This document shows positions 9,201-16,486 of a DNA stretch of 50,115 nt, piece after piece. Below the pieces are notes generated by a model. That model saw only the letters and a list, made by a program, of their open reading frames with translations, was not told the DNA's origin and searched no databases. Each line of letters begins with the position of its first letter. Position 1 is the first letter of the stretch. The position numbers were made by a program, and so were the translations under genes. Origin of the DNA: a virus; the IMG/VR virus record IMGVR_UViG_3300030106_007792, positions 16,380-66,494 of that record; one strand, 5' to 3'.

Positions 9201-10890
9201 TGCAGTAGGTTTTAATTCTTCAAGATCCAATACAACCGGTCATTATAATACATCTATTGGTTTATATTCTCTCTGTAATAATACTGATGGAGACTGTAAC
9301 GCAGCTGTAGGTTATGCAGCTGGAAGATTTGAAAATAACGGTTCTAGTGCAGTAACATCACCTGATAACAGTACATATTTAGGAGCTTGTACAAGATCAT
9401 TAGCTGGTACTCCAGTAAACGAAACTGTAATTGGTTTCTGCGCTTGTGGTTGTGGTAATAATAGTGTTGTGCTTGGTAATGATGATGTTGCCGGTACTTA
9501 CTTAAAAGGTAAAGTTGGTATTGGGACTATGAATTCGACGCCACCACCGGTAGAGCTTACTGTTTCTGGTGAAATAAGCTCTAATAATTGCTTAAAGATA
9601 GGACCTAATCCTGGTAATTGTCTTACAATAACTAGTCAAACCTTATTACGTTCACAGAGTGATAACGGATATCTTGAAATTGGTGCTGCAAATGGGTCGT
9701 ATGCGCATATTCAAACTGATAGAGCTAAAATTTATTTTAATAAATGTCTAGTAGTCGACACTGGAGTGGTAATGGCTTATAATGAAGATTTGGTTTTAGG
9801 TCCAAGTGATGGTGGGACAGTAGGTAATGGTTTCTGTGATGTACAATTATGTGTAGGCGGTGCAACAAGAATGCATGTTGCATCCGGAGGTAATATTGGT
9901 ATAGGTACAACATCTCCTGGTGCAACATTAGATATACACACCGGTACTAATACTAATGGTATTTTTATTAGAGAAGATAGTGATGATTCAATAACACATA
10001 ATTTATACGTTGATAGTAACGATTCTGGTGTTATGGTTATGTACAAAGATGGTCAGACTGCCCAAGTACAGCTGCATGCTAATGGTGATAATTATATTTG
10101 TTGTAATCTTGGTATTGGTGAAGATGACCCGGGTGAAAAATTAACTGTTGCAGGAAACATAAGCGCATTAGGTAATGTATATCTCGGTCAAGGCAAGTCT
10201 GTATATACAGATCAAATAAGAGCAATAGATAGCGGTGGTCTTTATGTGACTGATGATGCAAGTAATGGTATCTTTATTAAAGATGGGGGTAATGTTGCAA
10301 TTGGTTCTTCTACAGCAGATGATAAATTACATATATGTGGCGGTAGTATTCAATTAAACCAAGGTTCAGGTTATGGTTTAAAATTTAGTGATTGTTCATG
10401 TTTAGTGCAATCCGGAGACTTGTCATTGATTCAAACCGGAAATGGTCATATAAAAATTGAAAGCGGTGCCACATATTGCTGTACTATATTTTGCGGTAAT
10501 GGGGGGTCAGGTAAGGCAACTTTCGCTACAATGGATTTTGCAAACTCAGTTTTCGATATTAATGGAATGGTGAGGCAAAATACTCAATTAGCTATAAATA
10601 CAGCTACAGCTAAAACTTTAGTAATAGGAGACCATGGTAGGTTACTTACTCTTGATAATGGAAGTGCTATTACTTTAACTGTACCGCCAAACAGCTCAGT
10701 AGCTTTTCCTATTGGTGCTGAGGTTACAATTGTACAGAAAGGAGCAGGACAAGTTACTATAGCTGCAGGTTCAGGAGTAACGTTGTATGCAGCTGATAAT
10801 GAACTAAAAACTCGTGTCCAATACAGTTCAGCTGTATTAACTAAAATTGCAACAGACACTTGGTTAGTTGCTGGTGACTTAACAGCATAA
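6244..10890 (+). CDS. Giant tail fibre with ~40 tandem 17-residue repeats
   Basis: 1,548 residues. The N-terminal ~340 residues contain GNVGIGT...KLEV modules like those of the upstream fibre. Residues ~352-1035 are about 40 tandem repeats of ~17 residues with consensus N-[TVI]-A-[VI]-G-x-x-A-L-x-x-N-T-T-G-x-x, predicted to form a long regular beta-solenoid or beta-roll comparable in style to trimeric adhesin head repeats. The remainder returns to GIGT modules. The C-terminal ~95 residues (TLVIGDHGRLLTLDNGSAIT to the end) resemble the beta-sandwich seen at the end of many phage fibres. The repeat block holds about 27 cysteines by my count, many in CC or GC at the repeat boundary. It is driven by its own late promoter and is probably a long, rigid receptor-binding fibre. 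Confidence 0.85.
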   Translation: MANVLITPASGAIYFNEETAGGSTVPKISSGGIQFSQIDKSGLEIESHYGGLTGASRFSVVGDGGQLLGVTDSLTGDIFSVNDASGLPIINVNSCVTDVVTIGTYGTNTLVTSAGNVGIGTGTPTSKLEVIGDAKFCSDIVCIKGTDATTSLVVDDGASGAHICLESRGSGEAAICIGGENSSISRTGGDLNFYANGVDMEFSTDNGTTTSLFIDTSDKVGIRTQDQSSLSDSANTLVVGSGTGCHGITIYSDNANTGNLYFADGTSGDEVYRGYVIYNHDSNKLLLGAGAATRITATNHGKVGIMTTNPLSAELTIAGSVSALSGYCSTVTGNTVMGTKAMLLMGSGALCNTAIGYRALLTNSTGDNNVAVGAGALQNNTTGSNTAVGLQALHTNTGDGSQNTAIGLQSMFSNAEGYQNTAVGEGALFSNTSGLRNVAVGCGAAYGNTTGDCNVAIGCEALKSNQTSNYNVAVGSKALYANLGGACNVAVGSCALVSNTCAVNNTAVGQYALCSNTTGDKNNAFGTEALCSNIAGTYNTAIGYRTLFGNTSGDYNIAIGRQALDDNTTGGGNIALGRQTLWKNTEAGCNVGIGHFVLNNNTGTACQNVGVGTNALYTNTTGVFNNAIGACTLYYNSTGYHNEAIGYHALYNNTGGFYNIGIGREPLKANTHGTNNIAIGYRPLCKNTTASNNIGIGGCSLHDNTTGCCNVAIAFKSLENNTTGNYNVGIGPSALLYNATGLNNVAIGAMAHSGGHPYSNSGSSNVAIGYQAMFYNRNGNCNVALGYNALYTNICGSHNTSIGWQSMYYSTSGDYNFSAGYRNLMDNTIGRDNVSLGYLGLTNNTTGCCNIAIGSNTLHSNTTGTHNIAIGPSSLKSVITGGCNVAIGTCALTNVLCRGYNTAVGYETLKGAISAASNTAVGFRALLAANSNANTAVGLDALRCTTAGVYNEALGYQALRTNTCGYQNVGIGTHALYSNTTGNNNTAVGFNSSRSNTTGHYNTSIGLYSLCNNTDGDCNAAVGYAAGRFENNGSSAVTSPDNSTYLGACTRSLAGTPVNETVIGFCACGCGNNSVVLGNDDVAGTYLKGKVGIGTMNSTPPPVELTVSGEISSNNCLKIGPNPGNCLTITSQTLLRSQSDNGYLEIGAANGSYAHIQTDRAKIYFNKCLVVDTGVVMAYNEDLVLGPSDGGTVGNGFCDVQLCVGGATRMHVASGGNIGIGTTSPGATLDIHTGTNTNGIFIREDSDDSITHNLYVDSNDSGVMVMYKDGQTAQVQLHANGDNYICCNLGIGEDDPGEKLTVAGNISALGNVYLGQGKSVYTDQIRAIDSGGLYVTDDASNGIFIKDGGNVAIGSSTADDKLHICGGSIQLNQGSGYGLKFSDCSCLVQSGDLSLIQTGNGHIKIESGATYCCTIFCGNGGSGKATFATMDFANSVFDINGMVRQNTQLAINTATAKTLVIGDHGRLLTLDNGSAITLTVPPNSSVAFPIGAEVTIVQKGAGQVTIAAGSGVTLYAADNELKTRVQYSSAVLTKIATDTWLVAGDLTA
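7297..9342 (+). repeat. ~40 tandem 51-bp (17-aa) coding repeats
   Basis: Units start with AAT-ACN/GTT-GCT-GTN-GGN and recur every ~51 bp. Most units are 17 codons, with a few of 16, 18 or 21. At DNA level the copies are diverged, so this is an old array held by protein structure rather than a fresh microsatellite. Confidence 0.85.
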
Positions 10891-10893
10891 ATT

Positions 10894-11763
10894 ATGAGAA
10901 ATAAATCTGGTATAATTTCATCTACAAGGCAGTTATTAATGGATATACATCCTAATATTACAGATTATGAATTTGCAGCTTATGGAATGTATAGCTTTAG
11001 ATATTTGAACAGAAACTATAATGGTGATGTATTTTTGGGGTATTTAGATTCAAGCGGCGCTACGCAAGGCTTTACTCCAGATGAGATTGCAGATGGTACC
11101 TTAACAACATTTGCAGCAGGTGATACAAGTAACGGTCGAGTTAGGGTAAAAACACTCTACGATCAAAGTGGTAATGGAAATGACGCGACACAAACTTCAC
11201 GGTATAGTATGCCGGTTATTGTTAATGGTGGAAGTATAAACACTTTAAACGGGTTACCTGCATTAGACTTTGATGGTGCTAATGATTATTTACGTTTAGA
11301 TACAGCTCTTCCTAATATAAGAATAGGTGATTGTAGTTCATTTCTTGTTGGTGAGTTTGATACTGTGGATCCTAACCCACAAGAGGTTATGCTTTCCTTA
11401 GGTACAACAACTAACGGTGCTAGGTGGTATGCTCCAACTCAATACTATGATGGCTTAAACTTTGGTTACGCAGGTACATGGAATCGGGTTCAGCAAACCG
11501 GTGATACTGATCCTCATTTATTTACTGCCATTGCTGGGTCAGTACAAGGTAATTATCAGCCCTTTATTGATGGTACGTCTTTAGGTAGCTTTACTCGTGT
11601 TGAAAAAAACAGTTCAGGTTCATACGGTCTCGGTGGGTTAAACAACGCTACAACATATGCTCTTGATGGGCGAATTACTGAATGTCTAGTTTTTGATGGT
11701 GACTGCAGTTCTCTACGAACTGCTATAGAAAAAAATATAATGGACTATTATAATATAAGCTAA
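10894..11763 (+). CDS. Concanavalin/LamG-type protein with arabinofuranosidase-B-like motif
   Basis: 289 residues. The central segment VKTLYDQSGNGNDATQ, followed by P-x-I-VNGG...LNGLPALDFDGANDYL, is the pattern found in the jelly-roll of alpha-L-arabinofuranosidase B and related LamG proteins. The C-terminal DGRITECLVFDG...IEKNIMDYYNIS is the usual last strand and helix of these domains. It starts 3 bp after the giant fibre stop and overlaps the next gene (TAATG). Glycan binding is likely. I cannot identify catalytic acids, so hydrolase activity is not claimed. Confidence 0.65.
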   Translation: MRNKSGIISSTRQLLMDIHPNITDYEFAAYGMYSFRYLNRNYNGDVFLGYLDSSGATQGFTPDEIADGTLTTFAAGDTSNGRVRVKTLYDQSGNGNDATQTSRYSMPVIVNGGSINTLNGLPALDFDGANDYLRLDTALPNIRIGDCSSFLVGEFDTVDPNPQEVMLSLGTTTNGARWYAPTQYYDGLNFGYAGTWNRVQQTGDTDPHLFTAIAGSVQGNYQPFIDGTSLGSFTRVEKNSSGSYGLGGLNNATTYALDGRITECLVFDGDCSSLRTAIEKNIMDYYNIS

Positions 11764-12005
11764 TGAAAGAATACGATTGGAATATAACAAGGTGTGACCC
11801 TCTTAGACCTCCTCTTAGTGGTTACTACGTAGATCTTGTAGAATATACAATAGATAATAACGGGTTTAGAGTCTCAGATAACTTTTTAGAAGAGCATTAT
11901 TTTAGTGATTATGCTACAGCTTCAGCATATTGGGATAGTAATAAGCAAGATCATTATATCTTATATAACGAGATACAAGAAGAAGAAGTTGATGATGGTA
12001 TATAG
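11763..12005 (+). CDS. Small acidic protein closing the fibre operon
   Basis: 80 residues, not recognised. The start ATG overlaps the previous stop (TAATG), so it is probably translationally coupled. The sequence is acidic and rich in Tyr and Asp, with a central YTIDNNGFRVSDNF segment and an EEEVDDGI tail. Position suggests an accessory to the fibre proteins, such as a small assembly or tip protein, but nothing in the sequence proves this. Confidence 0.5.
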   Translation: MKEYDWNITRCDPLRPPLSGYYVDLVEYTIDNNGFRVSDNFLEEHYFSDYATASAYWDSNKQDHYILYNEIQEEEVDDGI

Positions 12006-12006
12006 C

Positions 12007-12014
12007 TATAAATA
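12007..12014 (+). promoter_or_regulatory. Orphan plus-strand TATAAATA late box
   Basis: A perfect late-promoter box just after the last plus-strand gene. No plus-strand gene follows; transcription from it would run antisense to the minus-strand gene ending at 12061. It could be chance in AT-rich DNA. Confidence 0.35.
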
Positions 12015-12060
12015 TATACTATAACCCCGTGAGATTAAGGGAGAACACGTTAGTATTCAA

Positions 12061-12555
12061 TTAAGCGTAACCTAGTGCTACTTTACGACGTAAGTTAGGT
12101 CCTACTGCGAGATTATACCCACAGAGAACAGGAGTTACTGTACGCGAGGCGTGAGCAATTTGATATGTAACAGTAAAGTTATCTTCACAAACGAGAGCAA
12201 TAGTGTGACCATCGTAGCCTTTATTAAGATTAAATAACGACCATGCAGCTCTAAATCTACAAGAAGTAAACTCACCGTCTTCTGGATTTGTACAATGGTA
12301 GTCTAATTGTAGTGGTGCAGCTGAAGCTTCTGGCAGGTAAGTAAATAGCACTCCAGCTACTTCTCTATCAACCCCATCAACGGTAATGGCTCCACCAGAA
12401 AGCAAAACAAATGAATTGTTTAAAGCACTTAAACTAAACATTCCTCCACGTCCATCTGCTCGTGGTGAATTATTTATAGGGTCCGGACCGGTATCACCAC
12501 CTAAATCTGCGGTAAAGTATAAACCTGTATCATATGTGTATTCGTAATCTGCCAT
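12061..12555 (-). CDS. Late beta-rich virion-type protein, paralogue A
   Basis: 164 residues. It is clearly related to the upstream neighbour (12570-13055): both contain NNSP-x-A-x-GRGG-x-F-x-LSAL-x-NS near residue 35 and end in GYNLAVGP-x-x-RRKV-x-x-GY-type sequence. No known domain was recognised. It starts at an ATG 5 nt from a late box and lies downstream of the gp23 terminator, facing the fibre module. A late virion component such as a decoration or tail-tip protein is plausible, inferred from promoter and position only. Confidence 0.55.
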   Translation of the reverse strand: MADYEYTYDTGLYFTADLGGDTGPDPINNSPRADGRGGMFSLSALNNSFVLLSGGAITVDGVDREVAGVLFTYLPEASAAPLQLDYHCTNPEDGEFTSCRFRAAWSLFNLNKGYDGHTIALVCEDNFTVTYQIAHASRTVTPVLCGYNLAVGPNLRRKVALGYA

Positions 12556-12560
12556 ATAAA

Positions 12561-12568
12561 TATTTAGT
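12561..12568 (-). promoter_or_regulatory. Late promoter box ACTAAATA
   Basis: The minus strand reads AGACTAAATATTTAT directly before ATG, with 5 nt between box and start. The same AGACTAAATATT string precedes the paralogous gene at 13055 and the gene starting at 43092. Confidence 0.7.
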
Positions 12569-12569
12569 C

Positions 12570-13055
12570 TTAAATGTATCCCATTTGTACTTTTCTTCGC
12601 ATATCTGGACCAACTACTAGATTAAAACCTGAAGCAACTGGTAGCATGGTACCGGCTTTAGCAGTATAGGTAACGGTCATTCCATTAAGTGCGACTAATG
12701 CAAAGGTATTATTATGGTAATCTGAATCTACTCTAATGTGTGTATTATGTGTAGCATGATCTGGTGATCTCATTGTTCTAGCAGTAACAGGAGCGCTATT
12801 TGGTGAACTACCATCGCCTCCTTTATAGTTAAATAAAAGTCCAATTACTGGTGAATCTCCAATTCTTCCTGTATTTAATAATTGAACTGAATTATCTAAC
12901 GCACTTAATCCAAAGTCTCCACCTCGACCATTTGCCAGTGGCGAGTTATTTAAATAGTGTGGAAGTTGTATTCCTGTGTTGCTAAATTCGCCCCCACTTA
13001 AGTTATAAAGACCGTGTGTAAACGATGAAAGGTTAAAAAAATTCATTGATGACAT
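12570..13055 (-). CDS. Late beta-rich virion-type protein, paralogue B
   Basis: 161 residues starting MSSMNFFNLSS. The frame could be opened 45 bp further upstream, but the ATG at 13055 is 5 nt from a late box in exactly the arrangement of paralogue A, so I use it. It shares the NNSPLANGRGGDFGLSALDNS region and the GFNLVVGPDMRRKVQMGY C-terminus with paralogue A. No known family was recognised. A late virion protein is inferred from the promoter and the duplicated arrangement. Confidence 0.55.
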   Translation of the reverse strand: MSSMNFFNLSSFTHGLYNLSGGEFSNTGIQLPHYLNNSPLANGRGGDFGLSALDNSVQLLNTGRIGDSPVIGLLFNYKGGDGSSPNSAPVTARTMRSPDHATHNTHIRVDSDYHNNTFALVALNGMTVTYTAKAGTMLPVASGFNLVVGPDMRRKVQMGYI

Positions 13056-13060
13056 ATTAA

Positions 13061-13068
13061 TATTTAGT
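13061..13068 (-). promoter_or_regulatory. Late promoter box ACTAAATA
   Basis: The minus strand reads AGACTAAATATTAAT and then ATG at 13055, a 5-nt spacer. Nearly identical to the box of the paralogous gene. Confidence 0.7.
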
Positions 13069-13102
13069 CTGCTTGTAAAATAGTTAAGAGGAATAAACAA
13101 AA

Positions 13103-13132
13103 AAAACAGCAGAGCTTTCGCTCTGCTGTTTT
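13103..13132 (-). terminator. Rho-independent terminator of the capsid gene
   Basis: A perfect 13-bp inverted repeat (13103-13115 with 13120-13132) encloses a 4-nt loop. On the minus strand the loop reads GAAA, a stable GNRA tetraloop, and the stem is followed by a run of eight T, then GTTT. It lies 45 bp after the gp23 stop. The A-run on the other side could also let it act on plus-strand transcripts. Confidence 0.9.
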
Positions 13133-13177
13133 GTGATTATGTCTCTCGACTGCTGCTTAATCAGCGACGTTCTAATA

Positions 13178-14710
13178 TTAGAAGTACACTGACTGAGAAG
13201 CTGGAGTGAACGCAGTACCGAGTCCCTGAACAAGAATGACATGATAGTAGAGATTTGCTCCGAAGATGTTGTCAACAACACCATAACGAGTAAGCAAGCC
13301 AACACGTGGTGCGAAGTCGTTAGGACCAATAGTTCTCTGAACCATGACAGGAATGTAAGGACAGTAAATGATACCAGTATCGTAGAATTCAGGACCTTTG
13401 TATCCGAGAAGAGCATACTCAATAGCGTCGGTACGTGTAGCACCATTCGTTGTGTAAGTTTGCTCATCATAGATGTTAGAGTTCTGAACCTCTGTACGAG
13501 TATCACGGTAAACGTTGAATCTTCCACCAAGTGAACCAACCTTAGCAATACCAACAGGTTGTGTATTTACGTCACCTTGAACGGGTACCCACTGGAATTC
13601 AGGGAGCATTTCAAGAATGGCGGCAACACGAGGAGTACAAACAATAAAGTTTGCAGCCCCACGCCTGTTACGCACAGCAATGCGGTTAGCTTCAATGATG
13701 ATACGCTGATAGAAGTCCCTATTACGCTCAACCATCCAACGGCCGTCTGCAGAAGCAGGTGACCAGAAGGAGAATCCTCTGTTAGCTCCAGCATTAAGAG
13801 AAGCCTGGATCATTCTCATGAGCATTTCACGGTCGATCTCAGCTTGAATCTCGTACGACATAGCGTTCGTGATTTCAGCATCAATATCGATACCGTTCAT
13901 GTTCTTAAGGTCTTGCTCAAGCTCGACGGACCAACGTGCACCAAGGCGGCGTGTGCCGGCCTCAACAGCGGTCTTCTCGAACTTAACCTCAACCTGAGGA
14001 ATGTTACCAGTAATCTCAAATGCGGAAAGAATTTGAGCGACACCTCGGTCTTGATCAGCGAAAGACCAGTTAGAATCATCTCCGGACAAGCCGTAAGAAG
14101 AAGCACCGGTAAATCTTGTATCAAGAAGTTGGTATCCAAGCTCGTCAGCATTAAGACCGTCTACACCAGTGTAGTTATTTCCAGCACCACCAGTACGTGC
14201 GCCAGAAGCTGCACCTGCAGGGGTGTTAGGAGGGTTACCAGGACCGGTGAGGGCGCCGTTCTTATCAGTACCATCGACACCAAAGCCAAGGTATTCATTC
14301 TGATAAGCATAACGAAGTGCGAATGCAAGTCCAACAGGACCAGACATAGGCTGCACGCCAACAATCTCATTTGTGATAAGCTCGGGGAACGTACGACGAA
14401 TCATTGGAATAAGAACTTTTGGAAGACGAGCATCACCTGCGGCGTAGTTATCTCCAGAATTGATGGTACCTTGTGACGGGTTGTATAAACTCGACATAGT
14501 AGCACCTTTTCCGAAAGAACCTCCACCAACAGAAGAACTCTCCTCAATACACCATTGCTCTTGGTTCTCAAGAAGAATAGCAGTATTCAAGCGAGTGTGG
14601 TCGTCATCAATAGCCTTAACACTATCGGATGAATAATCAAGAACAGGTGCCCACTTCTCAAGAAGTGTATCTGCCCTATCTCTATCAATAAATGATTGTG
14701 GTTTATTCAT
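13178..14710 (-). CDS. 23: Major capsid protein gp23
   Basis: 510 residues. It matches the T4 gp23 family in length and in motifs such as PKVLIPMIRRTFPELI followed by VGVQPMSGPVGLAFALRYAY at about residues 100-140, and the N-terminal LLEKW...LLENQEQ segment that gp21 would trim during maturation. It forms the hexameric shell of the prolate head. The start is supported by a good AAAGGAAA Shine-Dalgarno 6 nt upstream, unusual in this window. The gene is visibly richer in G+C and C-ending codons than its neighbours, as expected for the most highly translated protein, which also explains long antisense open frames across it. It is followed by a strong terminator. gp22 lies upstream on the same strand. 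Confidence 0.97.
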   Translation of the reverse strand: MNKPQSFIDRDRADTLLEKWAPVLDYSSDSVKAIDDDHTRLNTAILLENQEQWCIEESSSVGGGSFGKGATMSSLYNPSQGTINSGDNYAAGDARLPKVLIPMIRRTFPELITNEIVGVQPMSGPVGLAFALRYAYQNEYLGFGVDGTDKNGALTGPGNPPNTPAGAASGARTGGAGNNYTGVDGLNADELGYQLLDTRFTGASSYGLSGDDSNWSFADQDRGVAQILSAFEITGNIPQVEVKFEKTAVEAGTRRLGARWSVELEQDLKNMNGIDIDAEITNAMSYEIQAEIDREMLMRMIQASLNAGANRGFSFWSPASADGRWMVERNRDFYQRIIIEANRIAVRNRRGAANFIVCTPRVAAILEMLPEFQWVPVQGDVNTQPVGIAKVGSLGGRFNVYRDTRTEVQNSNIYDEQTYTTNGATRTDAIEYALLGYKGPEFYDTGIIYCPYIPVMVQRTIGPNDFAPRVGLLTRYGVVDNIFGANLYYHVILVQGLGTAFTPASQSVYF

Positions 14711-14792
14711 TAGACGTTTCCTTTCATTTTACCTCATGGGATCTAGTCCCAAGTTACTCAGGTGGCTAGCACCTCGTTGTTCAGGGGTGAAA

Positions 14793-15647
14793 TTATTTGT
14801 GTGACCTCTCTAACTCCTCAAGATAAGGGTTAGAAGGTTTGGATTTTTTCTCCTCCGTGATTGTTTTTTGTACCGGGGCATCTGTTTTGACCTTACGTGT
14901 TTTGTATGCCTCTTCTTTAAGTACAGAAAGTCTTTCTTTTTCTTTTTTATTAAATAACGTAACTGTGTAGTTAAAGTTTTCTTCAATAAACTTTGGTGAT
15001 TTATCACCTAAAATTTTAACAAGATAATCTTTTTTACTTTGTGGAAGACCAGCTGTTTTTGTTTCTAATAATAAATTAGCAGTTTGTTTTCCATACGCTT
15101 CTTTAAGAAGGTTATTTTCTTTTTTAAGAATGTTAAGATCAGCAGTTAATTTATCAATTTGTGTCTTACCATCAACAACAGCTTCTTTAACAGACTCACT
15201 CATTAGGGATGAATCTACAGCAAGCACTTTTCTTAAGTTAGAAAGAACTTCTCTTGCAGTTCTATTCTTAGTTGCTTCTTCAATAGCTTGTGTTGGTACA
15301 GCTTCTTCTATGTATTCATCTAAATAGTCTGAAATACTTTCTACTAATGTTGTTTTAAACTTACTAGCGCTTCCATTGAGTTCTTTTTCATAACGCTTAA
15401 CTACAGTAATAAGCTTATTTGCATTATTAATATCTACAGCTTCTACAACTCTTTTAAGTTTATCAGTATGATCTTTATCAATCGCGCTAACTAACTCTTC
15501 AAGTTTTTCAGCATAAAGCTCATCTTGATTAGTTAATGCAGCTTCTACTGATAGCTGAATTTTTTCTCCAATGGCAGATTCTATAGCTTGTACTGACTCT
15601 TCAGTAAGTACTTCTTCTGCTTGTTCAGGTAATGCTTTCTTATTCAT
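14793..15647 (-). CDS. 22: Prohead core scaffold protein gp22
   Basis: 284 residues, highly charged and rich in Glu, Lys and Leu, with long predicted coiled coils (residues ~45-110 and ~160-190). This is the expected composition of the T4 internal scaffold, which is degraded by gp21 before packaging. The position immediately upstream of gp23 and downstream of a small core protein and gp21 is the conserved T4 order 21-22-23. Sequence identity with gp22 is generally low across the family, so the call rests on composition, length and synteny. Confidence 0.85.
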   Translation of the reverse strand: MNKKALPEQAEEVLTEESVQAIESAIGEKIQLSVEAALTNQDELYAEKLEELVSAIDKDHTDKLKRVVEAVDINNANKLITVVKRYEKELNGSASKFKTTLVESISDYLDEYIEEAVPTQAIEEATKNRTAREVLSNLRKVLAVDSSLMSESVKEAVVDGKTQIDKLTADLNILKKENNLLKEAYGKQTANLLLETKTAGLPQSKKDYLVKILGDKSPKFIEENFNYTVTLFNKKEKERLSVLKEEAYKTRKVKTDAPVQKTITEEKKSKPSNPYLEELERSHK

Positions 15648-15649
15648 AA

Positions 15650-15796
15650 TTAAAAGAGTGGTTTATCGGTTGCGTTATTAATTTTTTTTGCAATTTTATC
15701 CTCAATGACGCTCTTTAAATATTTATGTGCCTGAGCATAATTTTTATCAGAAACGTGGTGGATAAACTTACTAATCTTTAATTTATCTTTAGCCAT
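15650..15796 (-). CDS. Small prohead core protein (gp67/gp68-type position), 48 aa
   Basis: A short minus-strand gene: ATG at 15796, TAA at 15650, coding 48 residues beginning MAKDKLKISKFIHHVSDKNY and ending ATDKPLF. It is basic and helical. Its start is 5 nt from a late box, and it ends 2 bp before the gp22 ATG. In T4, small prohead proteins gp67 and gp68 sit beside gp21 and gp22, and T4-like marine phages have comparable ~50-residue proteins there, so a scaffold-core role is inferred from synteny. Confidence 0.7.
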   Translation of the reverse strand: MAKDKLKISKFIHHVSDKNYAQAHKYLKSVIEDKIAKKINNATDKPLF

Positions 15797-15801
15797 ATTA
15801 T

Positions 15802-15809
15802 TATTTATT
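15802..15809 (-). promoter_or_regulatory. Late promoter box AATAAATA for the small core gene
   Basis: The minus strand reads AATAAATA, then ATAAT, then ATG at 15796: spacer 5 nt. The box overlaps the last codon of gp21. Confidence 0.7.
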
Positions 15810-16473
15810 ATATTGATTTAATAAAGCTAAGGATTCTGTTACGTAAAAACAAATCAATGTCTTTTTTTGGTAGTTTTTGTAGTGATTTTTCAAAATTTTC
15901 ATAAACTTCTTCGTATTTATTATCATCAACCAATACCCATTGTTTAGATTCTAATATACCATTAACAAAAGCTTTTGGATATGATGGATCTGCTACACAA
16001 TCAATAGCAACTAATTTCATATTTTTAACGGTACTATGCTCACTACTCTCTTCAAGTGTGCCTAAAGCTCGTGAAGACATACCTACTTTTACACCGTCAT
16101 TTATTAAAGATCTAACTATTTGACCACACGGCGTAGATAATACTTTTGACTTACCATAAAATACATTTCCATCTTGGGTTAACTCTGTTACCATATGACA
16201 CGCTCTTTCTAGATCTACATCTGCTGTTGTTGGGTGATTTAGCTCTCCCATTGCACGGCCTGGTGTAACCATTTCCTCAATATAACGTTGTGTTTCTCTT
16301 TGTAATTCATCTAGAGGGTATAAACGATTATTTCTATTTACCCCTTCAGCCATCATATAAGGACCTTTTATATATAAATTCGAAGGTGAGTTTCTATCTA
16401 CTTCTTCTTCAATGTATTCGAACTCATCGTTCACATCAGGTTTTTCTACAACCAAGTTAAGCTTTAATGACAT
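15808..16473 (-). CDS. 21: Prohead core protease gp21
   Basis: 221 residues, the usual length of the T4 prohead serine protease (family S80). The characteristic YIKGPYM...GVNRNNRLYP opening is at residues ~34-53. The likely catalytic His is in GELNHP (residue 80) and the likely Ser is in VGMSSRALG (~133), followed by VAIDCVADPSYP at ~155. It cleaves scaffold and capsid proteins after (I/L)-x-E during head maturation. It starts 5 nt from a late box and lies upstream of the small core protein, gp22 and gp23. Confidence 0.95.
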   Translation of the reverse strand: MSLKLNLVVEKPDVNDEFEYIEEEVDRNSPSNLYIKGPYMMAEGVNRNNRLYPLDELQRETQRYIEEMVTPGRAMGELNHPTTADVDLERACHMVTELTQDGNVFYGKSKVLSTPCGQIVRSLINDGVKVGMSSRALGTLEESSEHSTVKNMKLVAIDCVADPSYPKAFVNGILESKQWVLVDDNKYEEVYENFEKSLQKLPKKDIDLFLRNRILSFIKSI

Positions 16474-16478
16474 ACAAT

Positions 16479-16486
16479 TATTTATT
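16479..16486 (-). promoter_or_regulatory. Late promoter box AATAAATA for gp21
   Basis: The minus strand reads AATAAATA, ATTGT, ATG (16473): spacer 5 nt. The box touches the stop codon of the upstream gene. Confidence 0.75.

Noticed and set aside
7297-9342. Regular ~51-bp periodicity suggesting a CRISPR array
   Set aside because: The units are in frame throughout a protein gene, are diverged, and have no repeat/spacer alternation.
13056-13100. Upstream extension of the 12570-13055 gene
   Set aside because: The late box lies inside this extension, and the paralogue has its ATG at the equivalent position 5 nt from the box.
13844-14476. A 210-codon open frame on the plus strand, antisense to gp23
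   Set aside because: It lies entirely within the capsid gene, has no promoter or ribosome site and is explained by the gene's high-G+C codon usage.
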